Below, piece after piece: positions 46,901 through 56,915 of a DNA stretch of 64,000 nt. This DNA comes from Ceratobasidium sp. AG-K. Its lineage: Eukaryota; Basidiomycota; Agaricomycetes; Cantharellales; Ceratobasidiaceae. Within the stretch, counting starts at the first letter, position 1. Every line of letters begins with the position of its first letter. The translations under genes and the position numbers were made by a program. The notes beneath the pieces were generated by a model. The model made no database searches. It was not told the DNA's origin and saw only the letters and a list, made by a program, of their open reading frames with translations. Where the stretch lies: contig JAWNGF010000007.1 of the NCBI GenBank assembly GCA_037039685.1, positions 2,232,001 to 2,296,000 on the forward strand, written 5' to 3'.

Positions 46901-49224
46901 TCAATGCTTTGACAGGTGGTAGGTGTTATCCCTTACCCTCATCAAACATATATTGTAAAAGCTCAACTAATCTATGCTACGTCATACAGGAAGTATGTGC
47001 TCTAATCACAATTACTCTAGCTAGTAATAGCGCTGATTCACATTATCTGCGGGATCGTGTAGGATGTAAGTTTTTCTACAGCTATTAATTGATATAGTTA
47101 GCTACTCACTTGTTTCTTCATGCTCTTAGTTTATGCATGACAAACCAAATGCTACACTGGATAAGGTTTGTTTGGATATCCCACAGCATTGTAATTTGTC
47201 CTTCCCGTTTTTAGGCTGCACTTCCTTGTTGTCAGTTTGGTTGGCGCTTGAGTGCTGACGCCCATCATTCACTAGGACCGAGGCATAATAACGATTACCG
47301 ACACTTTCTTAGGCTGGTGGTCTTCCCCGCGCCAACAGTCTCCCCCCCCGACGGCAGTCTCCCCCCCGACGGCAGTCTCCCCCACGCCAGCCATTGCCCC
47401 CACCACAGCAGCCACCGCCACGCCAAGAGTCTCCCCCAGGCCAACAGCCTGACCCGCCCCAGCGGACTCACGCAGGCCAACAGTCTTCCATGCATCACAA
47501 CGATACAAACAACCAGCCTCCGGCAAATTCCTGGGCTTGGATAACCACACCCGTCTCCTGGACTTGGATAGCCATGCCCATTGATATTCGCACCATAGCA
47601 GAAGTCTTGGTGCAAGCCGTTTTTTGGGTGCTGGGGTGGCTTCTAGCTCAACGCCATCTAGTGAGGTTGTCGCAGATAATTAGCACATATGTTGACCATG
47701 TTTCACACAGGTACGGGATGGGCATTCGAATAATAGCCACATTGGAGCCGAGAATCCAAACAACGAGGACTCTGAGTCAGATGGTGAAGACCAGGAGATG
47801 CCAGGTGGTTACACAACGATCACACACGAGATGGTAACACAGCTGAAAATCTTGCTCGGTGTTCAGCGCCTTAAAGTTGACTCCAATTTACCAGACAGTC
47901 GCTGAGATAATTGAACATCTTCGTCGACGTGGCTGCGAGGATGTGACGAGCCACCTTGATTTATCCAGGTGCAGCGAGTACCCAATTTCGTACGGTGGTG
48001 TTGGGGATGTGTTTCGTGGGGCCTTCCAAAACGGAAGTGAAGTTGCGATAAAGTGCCTGAGACTGCGTATGGACTCAACCAGAGAGACGAAGAAGCAGCT
48101 CAAGGTAAGGGGAATCTACAAACTAGGTTGTTTCTGATTACGGTTACGTAGCGTGCTGCACGGGAGCTCTACGTCTGGTCAAAGTGCAATCACCCGAATA
48201 TATTGGGTTTGTTGGGCCTAGCTCTGTACCGGAATCGGATTGCAATGGTGTCGCCGTGGATGGAGTATGGGAATCTTGGGCATTTGCTTTCTGTGCACCC
48301 AGAGGTCGATCGCTACAGACTGGTACAATGAGCCTTATCGAGTTTCCAGCCCAAATCTGACCCGACTACTCAGTGCGTTCAGATCATCAAGGGTGTTGCG
48401 CACCTACACGGTGAAGGCACTGTGAGCACTTCTTGAATCTACTATGCGCCAGAAAAAAATGCTTACCTGGTTCAAATATGTACTAGGTTCATGGAGATCT
48501 CAAAGGCGTACAAAAACAATGTGCTGGCTCGCGCCATCTCCCAAACTTATATCTATATTTTATAGGCCAATATCTTATTTTTGGTGGACTTCACGCCGAA
48601 GTTGGGGGACTTTGGAAACACAACTTTGAGGGAATATAGTCTGAGGTTCTCCAGGACGTCGAGTAGACCGGCCATGTCGCTCAACTGGGTGGTACGGGCT
48701 ATAACGTGAGCTGGTGTACCCTCTTTGACGTTGTCATCTTCAGGCTCCAGAGGTTCTCAAGGAAGAAACCGGGCTTACTATCGAGGCAGATGTGTGGTCG
48801 CTTGGAATGGTATGCTAAAAGCTTTGTGCTTCGGTAGCCTTGAGATTAACTGGGACCATTGTTTCTAGACCATCTTCGTACGTTGGTAACACCCTGTTCA
48901 GAACGTCTAGAGTCTAACCGGTTCTAAAGGAAGTTGTCACCGGAGAGATACCATACGCTGGAGTACGCGACGTAAATCTGATGAGGAGAATTGAGCGCAA
49001 CGAGCACCCTCCTCGACCTGAGGCATATATACCATCACGGACGAGGCACGCAGACTTACTTTGGTCGTTGCTTAAGAGTTGCTGGCAGTACACCGCGAGC
49101 GATCGCCCGAAATCAAGCGAAGTACACCAAAAGGTCGGTGCACGGTTTCATACGAGATAGATACCGACTGATTCGAGCTTTGTAGATGGAAAATATCGTT
49201 TTGGAAAGGGAGATGGGTAGCTGA
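40987..49224 (+). CDS. TKL-type protein kinase gene with an N-terminal half built from single-codon exons
   Basis: Predicted to phosphorylate Ser/Thr or Tyr on unknown partners. Kinase-half exons: 47313-47660 (Pro/Gln-rich linker, then a hydrophobic stretch TIAEVLVQAVFWVLGWLLAQ), 47711-47833 (acidic), 47895-48104 (GGVGDVFRGAF and catalytic Lys in EVAIKCLRL), 48152-48322, 48374-48421, 48487-48507 (HGDLKG), 48566-48691 (ANILFLVDF, DFG in KLGDFGN), 48744-48809 (APEVLKEE), 48869-48877 (9 nt), 48930-49133 and 49186-49224. All lengths are multiples of three. Upstream, exon-like units from 41091 to 47165 carry on in phase 0, most of them one codon long (separate entries). The start is provisional: ATG at 40987, ending at a weak donor at 41014 or 41023. 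Total about 79 exons and 565 residues. The kinase half is secure; the microexon half rests on splice-site pattern only. Confidence 0.75.
41091..43004 (+). other. microexon array, 5' block
   Basis: Exon-like units between YAG and GTNNGT-type donors: 12 nt at 41091-41102, 18 nt at 41225-41242, and single codons starting at 41157, 41309, 41391, 41490, 41606, 41700, 41820, 41876, 41942, 42013 (weak), 42115, 42214, 42284, 42345, 42410, 42503, 42593, 42697, 42806, 42884 and 43001. Introns run from 53 to 117 nt. From 42115 to 43001 the codons read SYRITLFPANR. Three-nucleotide spacing is exact at each site while the intron sequences differ. Confidence 0.72.
43004..45979 (+). other. microexon array, middle block with introns near 105 nt
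   Basis: Single-codon units start at 43105, 43215, 43413, 43525, 43638, 43751, 43845, 43951, 44058, 44155, 44264, 44368, 44475, 44585, 44692, 44801, 44895, 45007, 45092, 45169, 45285, 45382, 45481, 45558, 45771 and 45868. Longer units: 6 nt at 43302-43307 and 12 nt at 45652-45663. Most introns are 91-113 nt. In many, a branch-site-like CTGAC, TTGAC or CTAAY lies 29-45 nt after the donor, far from the acceptor. From 43413 to 44585 the codons read AWLRFDEYFELE. Confidence 0.74.
45979..47312 (+). other. microexon array, 3' block with introns near 60-70 nt
   Basis: Single-codon units start at 45979, 46042, 46107, 46175, 46458, 46531, 46591, 46655, 46728, 46790, 46855, 46916, 46990 and 47063. Longer units: 30 nt at 46305-46334 (WAEITAPLVI) and 36 nt at 47130-47165 (FMHDKPNATLDK). 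Introns drop to 57-71 nt here, apart from 127, 123 and 147 nt at three places where a unit may be missing or unrecognised. From 46458 the codons read DKAMEAAVED into the 36-nt exon. The block joins in phase 0 to the Pro-rich exon at 47313. Confidence 0.7.
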
Positions 49225-51559
49225 ATTTGATCGAGGATAGCATGAATCTAACACGGCTGTGTCACGTTGCGTATTTGTAGGCCTGGTCTGTGCCGTGTGA
49301 AATTGTAAACAATGAAGCATTTATTTCCTGGTTTTCTACGTCAGTTATATACGCCACGTCATTACGGGGAAACATAACTAAGGGAATGAGGTTTTATTCC
49401 TGACTGCTTTCGGGTAGATCGCAATTGATCATTGAGCACTAGTTCGCATGTGAATTCAACGCGGTATTTTGCATTCCTCCATGATAAGTTGGATCGTCGT
49501 TTGTTCTCATCGTTTACTGACACACGCGTGATATTTTGTCATCGAAAACCCGACATCGAGAGATATCGCCATGGCCGGTTCACTTCCGAAATACAGATAA
49601 ACTCCAAGCTTAACGCACGTATATATAGCCAAAGCCGACTGTCAAGCTGAGAGTCTTTACAGTGTCAGCGCTGGATTTCTGTGCATGCTCGTACATAAAA
49701 AGCTTTGCTGTATTCAACGATTTCTCGATAGCTACTTGGTCAAACCAAGGCTAGCGAGGGAGGCGCTCTGGTAAATATATGCGCCGCTTAGGTAATCCTG
49801 TTTCAGTCAGGCCCCTTCAGATCGTTGGACCACCAGATCCACCGCCCCCTGAATTGTGGTTCCCAAATGATTGACCCGCAATAAATATCTCATGTTCACG
49901 CTTTATCAGCAGGTAATCAGTATTAGGCTTGAAGCATAATCTTTATATACACAGGTGACATCTCTGCAAAATAGATTTACGTCTAGGTCAAGGCTTGACA
50001 TTTGTCCTTCGACTAGGGCGGCATATATACAATTGTTTCTACGGCATATATATAAAGGGCGCGGTGTCTAAAATTCCTGTTTCTGTATCTATAGTTCCGA
50101 TCCCAAGAACCGGGTACGCCCTGTTATCTCCCCACAACTGAGGTCGGTGGAAAAATACATATGGAACGGCTAAGGCGGGCATGTAGGTTGGGAAAAGCAA
50201 ACTGACACTTGTAACAAGATTGTGTCCCTCAGGTGCTCCAGAAACGGCATCAAGAGTCGGAACGATCAAACGACGACGATGCACAGTCAGACCCAAACTC
50301 AACTATCAATTCGGTTATATATAACAGCATCGCGGGCTGTCCGTTGACTGGTCGTACTTCAGGATTGTACGCCGCTAGAGGGTTCGGTGATTGAGCCCCG
50401 AGCGGGAACGAGGCTAGACAACCCGTGGCACGCTGGAATAGAACGGCTGGGAGCTCGGATGATACCAACGGGAACCAGGTGAGGTCAGGCCGGAACCAGG
50501 ATATATTTTGGGAGAAGCATGGATGAAGTGGTGAGGTCAATCTGCCGAGTGTTCTAGGTTACAGCGGTGGGACATCTCCTCCCTCGGCTCCACTGCAAAA
50601 CCATCACTCAAGAGTGGACTCGTCCTCTAGTTGTGTCTCACTCGTGATTTCCTGTCTGGCCTTAAGGGCCCCACCACCATGTACCGTTGCACCATAAGAC
50701 CTTGTCTCGCCACGATGTAATATACCTGATTGAGAAAAAAAAAAGCGGGCGCTTGCTGAGCAAGTTCCAGGTTCCCTAGGAGAGGGCCGCCGCCAGTGAG
50801 GTCAAAGGACGCTGAGACACGAAAATCAAATTCATTTCGTTCCTGGAGGTTTCGGCCGGTGGAGTGTCGTTGCAATTGGTCTTTTTTTTGGTTCGGAATG
50901 TGAAGGACCGCCGGCAGAGGACCCAAACGTAAGACACCCATGTTAATGTCAAAGCAAAACGACACGTCGAAGTTAGAACCGCGAAAAGTCTATCCAGGTA
51001 CACTCGGGGTAGCATCAATATAAATTCATAGTCATAATACACGCATGAACGAGGGTATTCGGGCCAATAGTTTCGACTGGAACTTCGCGGGATTGGCTGT
51101 ACTTACCTTTGCAGTTCCAAGACATCGGCGCTGGAGACACAGAGGAGGGGGGTCACCCTGTCGCATGCCGAGCTCTGCGGTGCCACCAAATACAGTGCCG
51201 AAGTTGGGCGGTGAGAATATCAGTAGTGGAAATCACCCCCCAATTGATGGTCTAATGGTGCGAGCCATGAAGTTTCCACATCACCTTCTCAATTGCCCTC
51301 TTCAGCGAGCGTGGACGGTTGTCTACTGCTCGGCGGTGATTCGTGGCACAAGGTCAAAAACGTCCGCGGTAAGCCGCACAAGTATAGGTCGGGAAGCGTA
51401 CTTTGTTTTCCTCAGCGTCCAGCTGGCACTAGACGTTGGGGTGCCACCTTGGCCGTGGACTATAATGACAAAGAAGGAGTTGCTGGTCGCCGAAGCTTCC
51501 AGGTCAAATCCAATGACCCATAATGAAGATTTGGGCGAATGCTCACACGACGCCCCTTT
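49225..51559. other. intergenic stretch of 2.3 kb
   Basis: No gene could be supported. Open frames at 51045-51575 and 51293-51523 (+) look protein-like in composition but match nothing I know and have no clear start or splicing. They may be relics moved in with the duplication. Confidence 0.4.
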
Positions 51560-53470
51560 TCTTGTCGGCACTTGACTGGGGAGATGGCCCGAGACCGAGT
51601 GCGAACCAGGACCGTTGTATTTCTTGAAATTAAACGCTCGGCACAAAATCACCGCTGGCTCCCCTCGCTGCTTCGAGAAATAGAAGCGTACCTCGTTGTG
51701 AGCTGAACCTCGGTCCAGGGTTGCGTGGGGCATAGATGTACTCGCCGTCGAGATAGCCCATGTCTTTTCCGATGCGGACATCGTCTTTGGCTTTACGCTG
51801 GGACCGGCCAAATCCAAGGCATCTCCACAGGATGATCGCAGCGAGGATGAACATGACCGCGGTACCGAACACAGAGCCAACGATGATTCCGATGATCGCA
51901 CCTGATGATAGACCAGCTGACGAGGAACCTGAAGTATCGGTGGGGGTGGGGAACGAGGTGGGAATGGGCGCAGCCGTCGTTGGAGCCGAGGGAGTTGCGT
52001 TTCTCCAAGCGCCTGGAATAAAGTGAGAATAAGCTCGAACAAAGCGAGTGAAATGCACCTTCGAGATCCCACTTTCCAGCTGACGGTTCGATCCTTGCCC
52101 AGAGCGGAATATCAATTTCATCGATGCGGGCCTTGATGATGGGATCATAGCTGGGGCAAGGTTAGACTTGTAGAGGTGAAGTGGAGAGACATACTCGGTG
52201 AGAGGGTCAGGAATGGCCGCGCAGTCCTTTTCAAACGAGGTAAACGTTGTCGAGGTAGCCTCCATTGTATAGTTGTATTGACACGACCTATGCAACATCA
52301 TTAACCGTCAATTCATTCGAATGAATAGACTTACCAGCAAGCGCTGAACAACGCAAATGTGGGGCTCCCACAGCAACACGCGGCGGTGATCGACCCAGGA
52401 GAGTTGTCGCACATGTAGTTACTGGGCATCCAGTCCAGCAAATACGCAGGGCTACATATTCGCATGACATCTTGTAGCACTCGACATGGCGACTGTCCGC
52501 GCGAGTTGGTCATCCAGCTGCAATACTATTAGCGAACCAAAATGACTTCAACACAGTATATGTACCTTGTCATCGCTGGATCATGGCATTCATAGGGGCC
52601 CTGTTGGGCGAGTGAGAGCTGGGCCACCAAAAGGAGCGGAATGAGCACCAGCATGATTAGGTCCGTCAAGGGGGAGTAGTGGCTCAGACTCAGGTCGCAA
52701 CCGAGTTTTGTTAAACATTTGTGTCCGTTTCCACCGACAGACGCCACATGTCAACCAAGGTTCAACTAACCTCCTTCGATCGTCGGCATAAACAAGGGTT
52801 AAATTAAACATTCATTAGGCACTACTATGACGTAATCAGAGACAAATCACAACACGGAAATCAGGATTCATCGGCGCCGGCTCGGGCCGACGGCGAAAAT
52901 CTGAAGACCCGACGCCTGCGCCGAGTTGAGGAGTTCTTGGACCCACGAATCAAATGGCGGCTGTTTGGGGAACAGTCCCGCCCTTGCGTTTCGGACGACT
53001 GTACCGAGCTCGCTGTCCAGTACGACAGACTCGATGTACGCCCTGTCGGTCCGAACATTTGTTCCATAGTCTGGTTCTTCGGTGTATGCGGGCGTCGGCC
53101 CCCCCTTTGGCGGGATAATCCTCGAGCGGTGCTTTGCGTCCTCTGGTTCGTCGTACCCAGGTGGTTGATACCTCTCCGCGCTCAAAATCGGGGGATGCGT
53201 CGTTCGACGGGCACGGTTCAGCCGCGAGCGTACAATGTCGTTTACGTACTCTTCAGGTTCGTAGCGCTCGGCCTGCTGAAGGAGTTGCCTTGCACGGGGG
53301 TGGGCACTGCCGATCGAGAACGTGGAAATGTCTTCTGGGTACTCAGGGAGTTTATCTGCGTGCTGCTCGAGTGGGCACTTTTCGGGGTCGACAACGTGGT
53401 CGAGAATGTGGCATCGTGCGGCTGCGAGTTGTCGGCGCCGGAGGTCGAGTACAATCTTGGCCTGCCGGAC
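51560..53470. repeat. segmental duplication, copy B
   Basis: Matches copy A as described there. At its left end, about 51690, similarity jumps from intron 5 of the membrane-protein gene straight to sequence matching exon 6 of copy 2 around 36.84-36.90 kb, so roughly 0.5 kb is missing. Similarity fades out near 51,560. Confidence 0.85.
51630..52654 (-). pseudogene. single-pass membrane protein, family copy 3, tail truncated
   Basis: Exons 52654-52566, 52517-52335, 52287-52195, 52150-52059 and then from 52012 correspond one to one with copy 2 and stay open. The donor of intron 5 at 51691 survives but its acceptor and the large tail exon are gone through a deletion. Reading through the donor adds about 20 residues and stops at 51630, giving a 279-residue product with signal peptide, Cys-rich ectodomain and membrane helix but no cytoplasmic tail. 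It could be a pseudogene or a functional decoy-like form; only expression would tell. Confidence 0.7.
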
Positions 53471-54871
53471 TTGGGTTAAATAAAATGTAGTTAGATACGA
53501 GGGTGCTCACAGTTTGGACCGCTTGTTTGCCAGCCATAACTTTCCTCTCGATAATCTTAAATGCTTGCGCCAACGCATTCACGATATTCCCCAGCTTTTT
53601 GATTAAATGCCCAAGTACTGCCAACAAGAGTTGCGCAGATGCTTTGGCCGACCTCAGCAAAAGCTCTCTAAAGACGCAACTTTACCTACCTCCACCTTTT
53701 CCGGCTTCGTTTAATTTACTACCCATCCGTCAGCACGCACATAGACCTTAAATACGATTGAACTCACTTGACCAACTGGGTTCCCGTAAATACCGGTATC
53801 AATTCTGGTATTTCTCCGAGCTCGTTCTTGATCGTTGCTCGGAATGCACTCTTGGGGTTCTTGGCGAGGTATGTATTAAGGTCTTCTCGGAGTTTGTCAC
53901 ACCATAATGCTACCGAGTGGCATTGATTGTCCAGTTCCTGTATTCGGGTGAGTGCGCTATTTCAAGGGAGGGATGTGGACTTACGACACTGGTCATCTCT
54001 TTAACAAAGAACGCTTGGGTATCGTATGGCCGCTGCACTCTAATCTTGTCGAGAATTCGGACAGCGTGTTCCTTAATCTATACCCACCGGTTCATCAGCC
54101 TTAGCCCCGAGCCAGCCAGTACTCAAACTCACAGTGTTCATAACCACATGTGCGTCCTCGGCTGGTGTAACCAACTTGTTCAGCTCAGTCTCTCGCGGGA
54201 TCCCTTCCAGCGCTTGTTCCTCCCCTCGTAACGAAGCATCGGCAACTGCGACTAGACCTTCAAGTTCGTCTTCGTGGGGAAACTCTGCGCCAACACGATT
54301 AATATACGCGTGCGGGAGCGAGGGAGGAACAGACCAGGCGTTGCACCATCAAAGGCGGTGGCATACAACTCCTCGATGAGCTTCAAAATTTCTTTCTTTT
54401 GCTCGACGCCTGCTTTTGCCTTCATTCGCTAAATATCCGAATTAGACAATTTAGGGTCCTCTCAGGCAAGAGGAGCGAACTTACGAGCTCGTCAATATAG
54501 TCGAGCCGAGCCACCACAGCAGCATATTCCTGCTCATCGAGGCGTTCTTCGCGAAAAACCGCATTCAACTTGTGATCTCGTGCGGCTTTGAACTGTCTAT
54601 CATTCGGGTCAGGCGAAGGAGTGGAAGGCCGGAAAATATGCGAGTGAGTGGAGATGCCAGGGAAAGCCCTATTCCCGGATATATTGGTATAGTTTGCCGG
54701 GTGGTGTGTTCGGAGGTATTTCTCAGCTTCTTTCTCCCTGTTTGAGGGGGGTCAGCAGTCGGTTCGGGTGGCAATTTAGGAATTGTGAGATTTGGAATAA
54801 GAATACGAACTTGTTCAAATCCCTATCCTTGAATCCCTGCTCAAGGTTCTCCTTTCGCGAATTTAACATCC

Positions 54872-54903
<32 letters not shown>

Positions 54904-55176
54904 ACCCCCCCCCCCCCCCCCCCCCCACCCCCCCCCCCCCCCCCCCCCCCATAGCTCGAGGTCTGAAATATCCTTCAGTTGGCTGGCGTTGGAATCGATG
55001 TATAGGAGAGCGAGTTGGAGACGATCGTGCTACAAGCGACAATATGTTAGTAGATTCAGGCTGCAAATGGCGTAACGTACATCTTTAGCATATGGGATCA
55101 GCCGAGTTGATTCAAGTACCAATTGGGGAGTTGCGAGTATGGGTGTCAGCGGCTGAGTGGAGTACGTATTAGGCAT
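52868..55176 (-). CDS. hypothetical helical protein, coding frame crossed by a poly-G run
   Basis: Function unknown. From the ATG at 55176 the frame reads MPNTYSTQPLTPILATPQL, then across short introns LALLYIDSNASQLKDISDLE, a 77-bp poly-G run, and RKENLEQGFKDRDLNK. Further on come EEAEKY-like REKEAEKYLRTHHPAN, KAGVEQKKEILKLIEELYAT, IKEHAVRILDKIRVQRPYDT, LWCDKLREDLNTYLAKNP, LLLAVLGHLIKKLGNIVNAL and a last exon of about 600 nt ending ELLNSAQASGLQIF. Composition is helical with charged repeats, like a coiled-coil or scaffold protein. About ten exons; not every junction was resolved. A truncated duplicate of the last exon lies at 38594-39190. Confidence 0.6.
54874..54950. repeat. 77-bp poly-C tract (two A interruptions)
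   Basis: Seventy-five C and two A (54904 and 54927) on the plus strand, so poly-G in the overlapping minus-strand gene. In all three frames it encodes glycine almost throughout. Tracts like this can form G-quadruplex or i-motif structures, but they are also a classic site of sequencing or assembly error. Confidence 0.95.
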
Positions 55177-55761
55177 ATCGTAGTTCGGGTTAAGTGGGTA
55201 TATATTAAATAAGGTGTAGCCCTAGCAAGGTAATAGCAATCGAGCGCTGGGGAGGAGCGAGGCGAATAAAATCTACTTACCGGAGCAGACTCACCTCCCA
55301 GCAACTATATATACCCATCTGGTGGCTCCCCTTTGTACCCAAAACATGGGCCAGTGCTACCGGGTAGTGCATGATATTATCGAGCGAGATTGAACCCCGG
55401 CGAAAGGGGAACATTGTTGAGGCAGTGAGTAGCAAACTCTAAGATAGTGAGCGCGATGCTTGGTCTGTGTCGGGAAGTGTAATGGTTGGGCCAAGGTTCC
55501 ACAAGTGCTGCTGAGGTTTAATGTTGTATGCGAGCGATGTATCAAGACCGCATTGTAACATCAACTCGGTCATAGAATTAGGGTTGATCGTTTTAGCATT
55601 ACGGGTATAAAGGGAGTAGTCAAGCACAGAGTTTATCGAGGTCATGCTATTATATTCGCTTCTATGATCGCGAAGAACAATTGTGGTCAGAATAGCAAAT
55701 ACTCAAGAGTGGCGGTGCACAGACCTCTTGGCTCAAATTTCACCAAACATCACCCGCCGTT
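55177..55761. other. intergenic, no gene recognised
   Basis: Upstream region of the hypothetical gene (-) and downstream of the RING-like gene (-). Nothing else is supported. Confidence 0.4.
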
Positions 55762-56382
55762 TTATTTACCCAATAATCCTGGTGGAACCTTGGCTCCCCA
55801 CCCCACCAACAAACTTGCCGCTTGCTCGTCTTGTCTCGCCAAGGAGAGCTCTAACGCCGTCAATCCACCTGTTCCTTCTTCTCTCTGGTCCAAACAATCT
55901 ACACCTAGGCCGAGCTCACTCCAATCCTCCGACTCGACGATTTCTTGAGCGGCCTCATAATCTCCGGATGCAATCATATTCCTGAACGCGCGAGCAAGCT
56001 TAGCTTCGGGATGAGTGTCGTAGTATACCTCGTCGTCGAGGGCTTGACCCAGATCGAACGGGTTGGTGGACCCGCCCTCGTTGTATAAAGTGACTAATAG
56101 TTTCCCTTGTCCCGCAGAGTTGGAGGAGCTTGTAGGTTGGTTAGGGTAGGTCAGCGTTTGCAAGCCACAATTAGGCGCTGGGCAGGTCGCTCGATGGGCG
56201 GGGTTATCAGATTCGTAAGTCGCCCAGCAGGACCAATGGAAGGTGTGCATGCAATTGGGCAGCTGGATGCTATCGATCTCCGAGTCTTGGTCAGAGGACG
56301 ATTCAAGGTCTTCGAACGGAGGGAGTTGGATGGGGCGCGAGCAGAGCTGGCATGTAGGTTGTAGTGAGCTGGAGCTGGACAT
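55762..56382 (-). CDS. RING-like zinc-finger protein with ankyrin-like C-terminus
   Basis: Single exon, 206 residues, start at 56382. The N-terminal half has CQLCSRP, then LPNCMHTFHWSCWATYE and ATCPAPNC, a Cys/His spacing close to a RING-H2 or RING-variant finger, suggesting ubiquitin-ligase or protein-binding activity. An acidic spacer separates the pairs. The C-terminal part (KLARAFRNMIASGDYEAAQE, GGLTALELSLARQDEQAASL) reads like one to two ankyrin-type helical repeats. No intron. Substrate unknown. Confidence 0.72.
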   Translation of the reverse strand: MSSSSSLQPTCQLCSRPIQLPPFEDLESSSDQDSEIDSIQLPNCMHTFHWSCWATYESDNPAHRATCPAPNCGLQTLTYPNQPTSSSNSAGQGKLLVTLYNEGGSTNPFDLGQALDDEVYYDTHPEAKLARAFRNMIASGDYEAAQEIVESEDWSELGLGVDCLDQREEGTGGLTALELSLARQDEQAASLLVGWGAKVPPGLLGK

Positions 56383-56915
56383 TTGGTCGCGGTATGGATA
56401 GGAATGAAATTGTTGTGTGCGAGAAGTTTGTCTGTGTGTATCAGGTCTGGCGAGCGCTTGGTTTGCTTAGTCACATTGGCGCTACGTCCCGTTACGCGAG
56501 CCGCCATCATCGCACCACCAACATCGCGTTGATCTCCTTCGCACTTGTGATTGAGCCTCTGTGAAACAGTTTTTTCCAATCTGAGTTGAACTCACGAATG
56601 TCTGAACATGATAACGTTCCCCGTTCGGCTGGTAAGCGGGGTATCGCCTGGCCGTGGTGTGAGTTGATTACCAAGGATCAGTAGGAGGTTTACACATATG
56701 TCGCGTGAAATAGACAACGAAAACACCCATATGGACACCGCCAAGCTCGCAAATGCGAATGTTCAGTGGTAGGCGTGCTGGTTTTCCCATCGATTCAGAG
56801 GTATAGTGATTGGTCACAGGATCTACAATTGGGAAACTTGGCGCCCGGCTAACACGAAGTACGCTATATGTATGGTTCAATCACCAAATACTTACAACGA
56901 TAATGATGACCAGAA
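56383..56915. other. intergenic, promoter side of the RING-like gene
   Basis: No gene seen. The right end may contain decayed 5' sequence of the Asl1-like relic. Confidence 0.35.

Noticed and set aside
41091..47165. Microexon array as a satellite or centromeric repeat
   Set aside because: Unit lengths vary from 53 to over 110 bp and most of the unit is not conserved. What is conserved is exactly a splice acceptor and donor separated by whole codons, and the array joins in phase to a kinase gene. A decayed tandem repeat as the origin of the introns is still possible.
47215..47217. GCT unit followed by GCACTT as one more microexon
   Set aside because: The donor would be GC without the GCAAGT consensus. 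I left one 147-nt intron there.
54694..55066. Glycine- or proline-only open frames
   Set aside because: They arise from the 77-bp homopolymer and are not separate genes.
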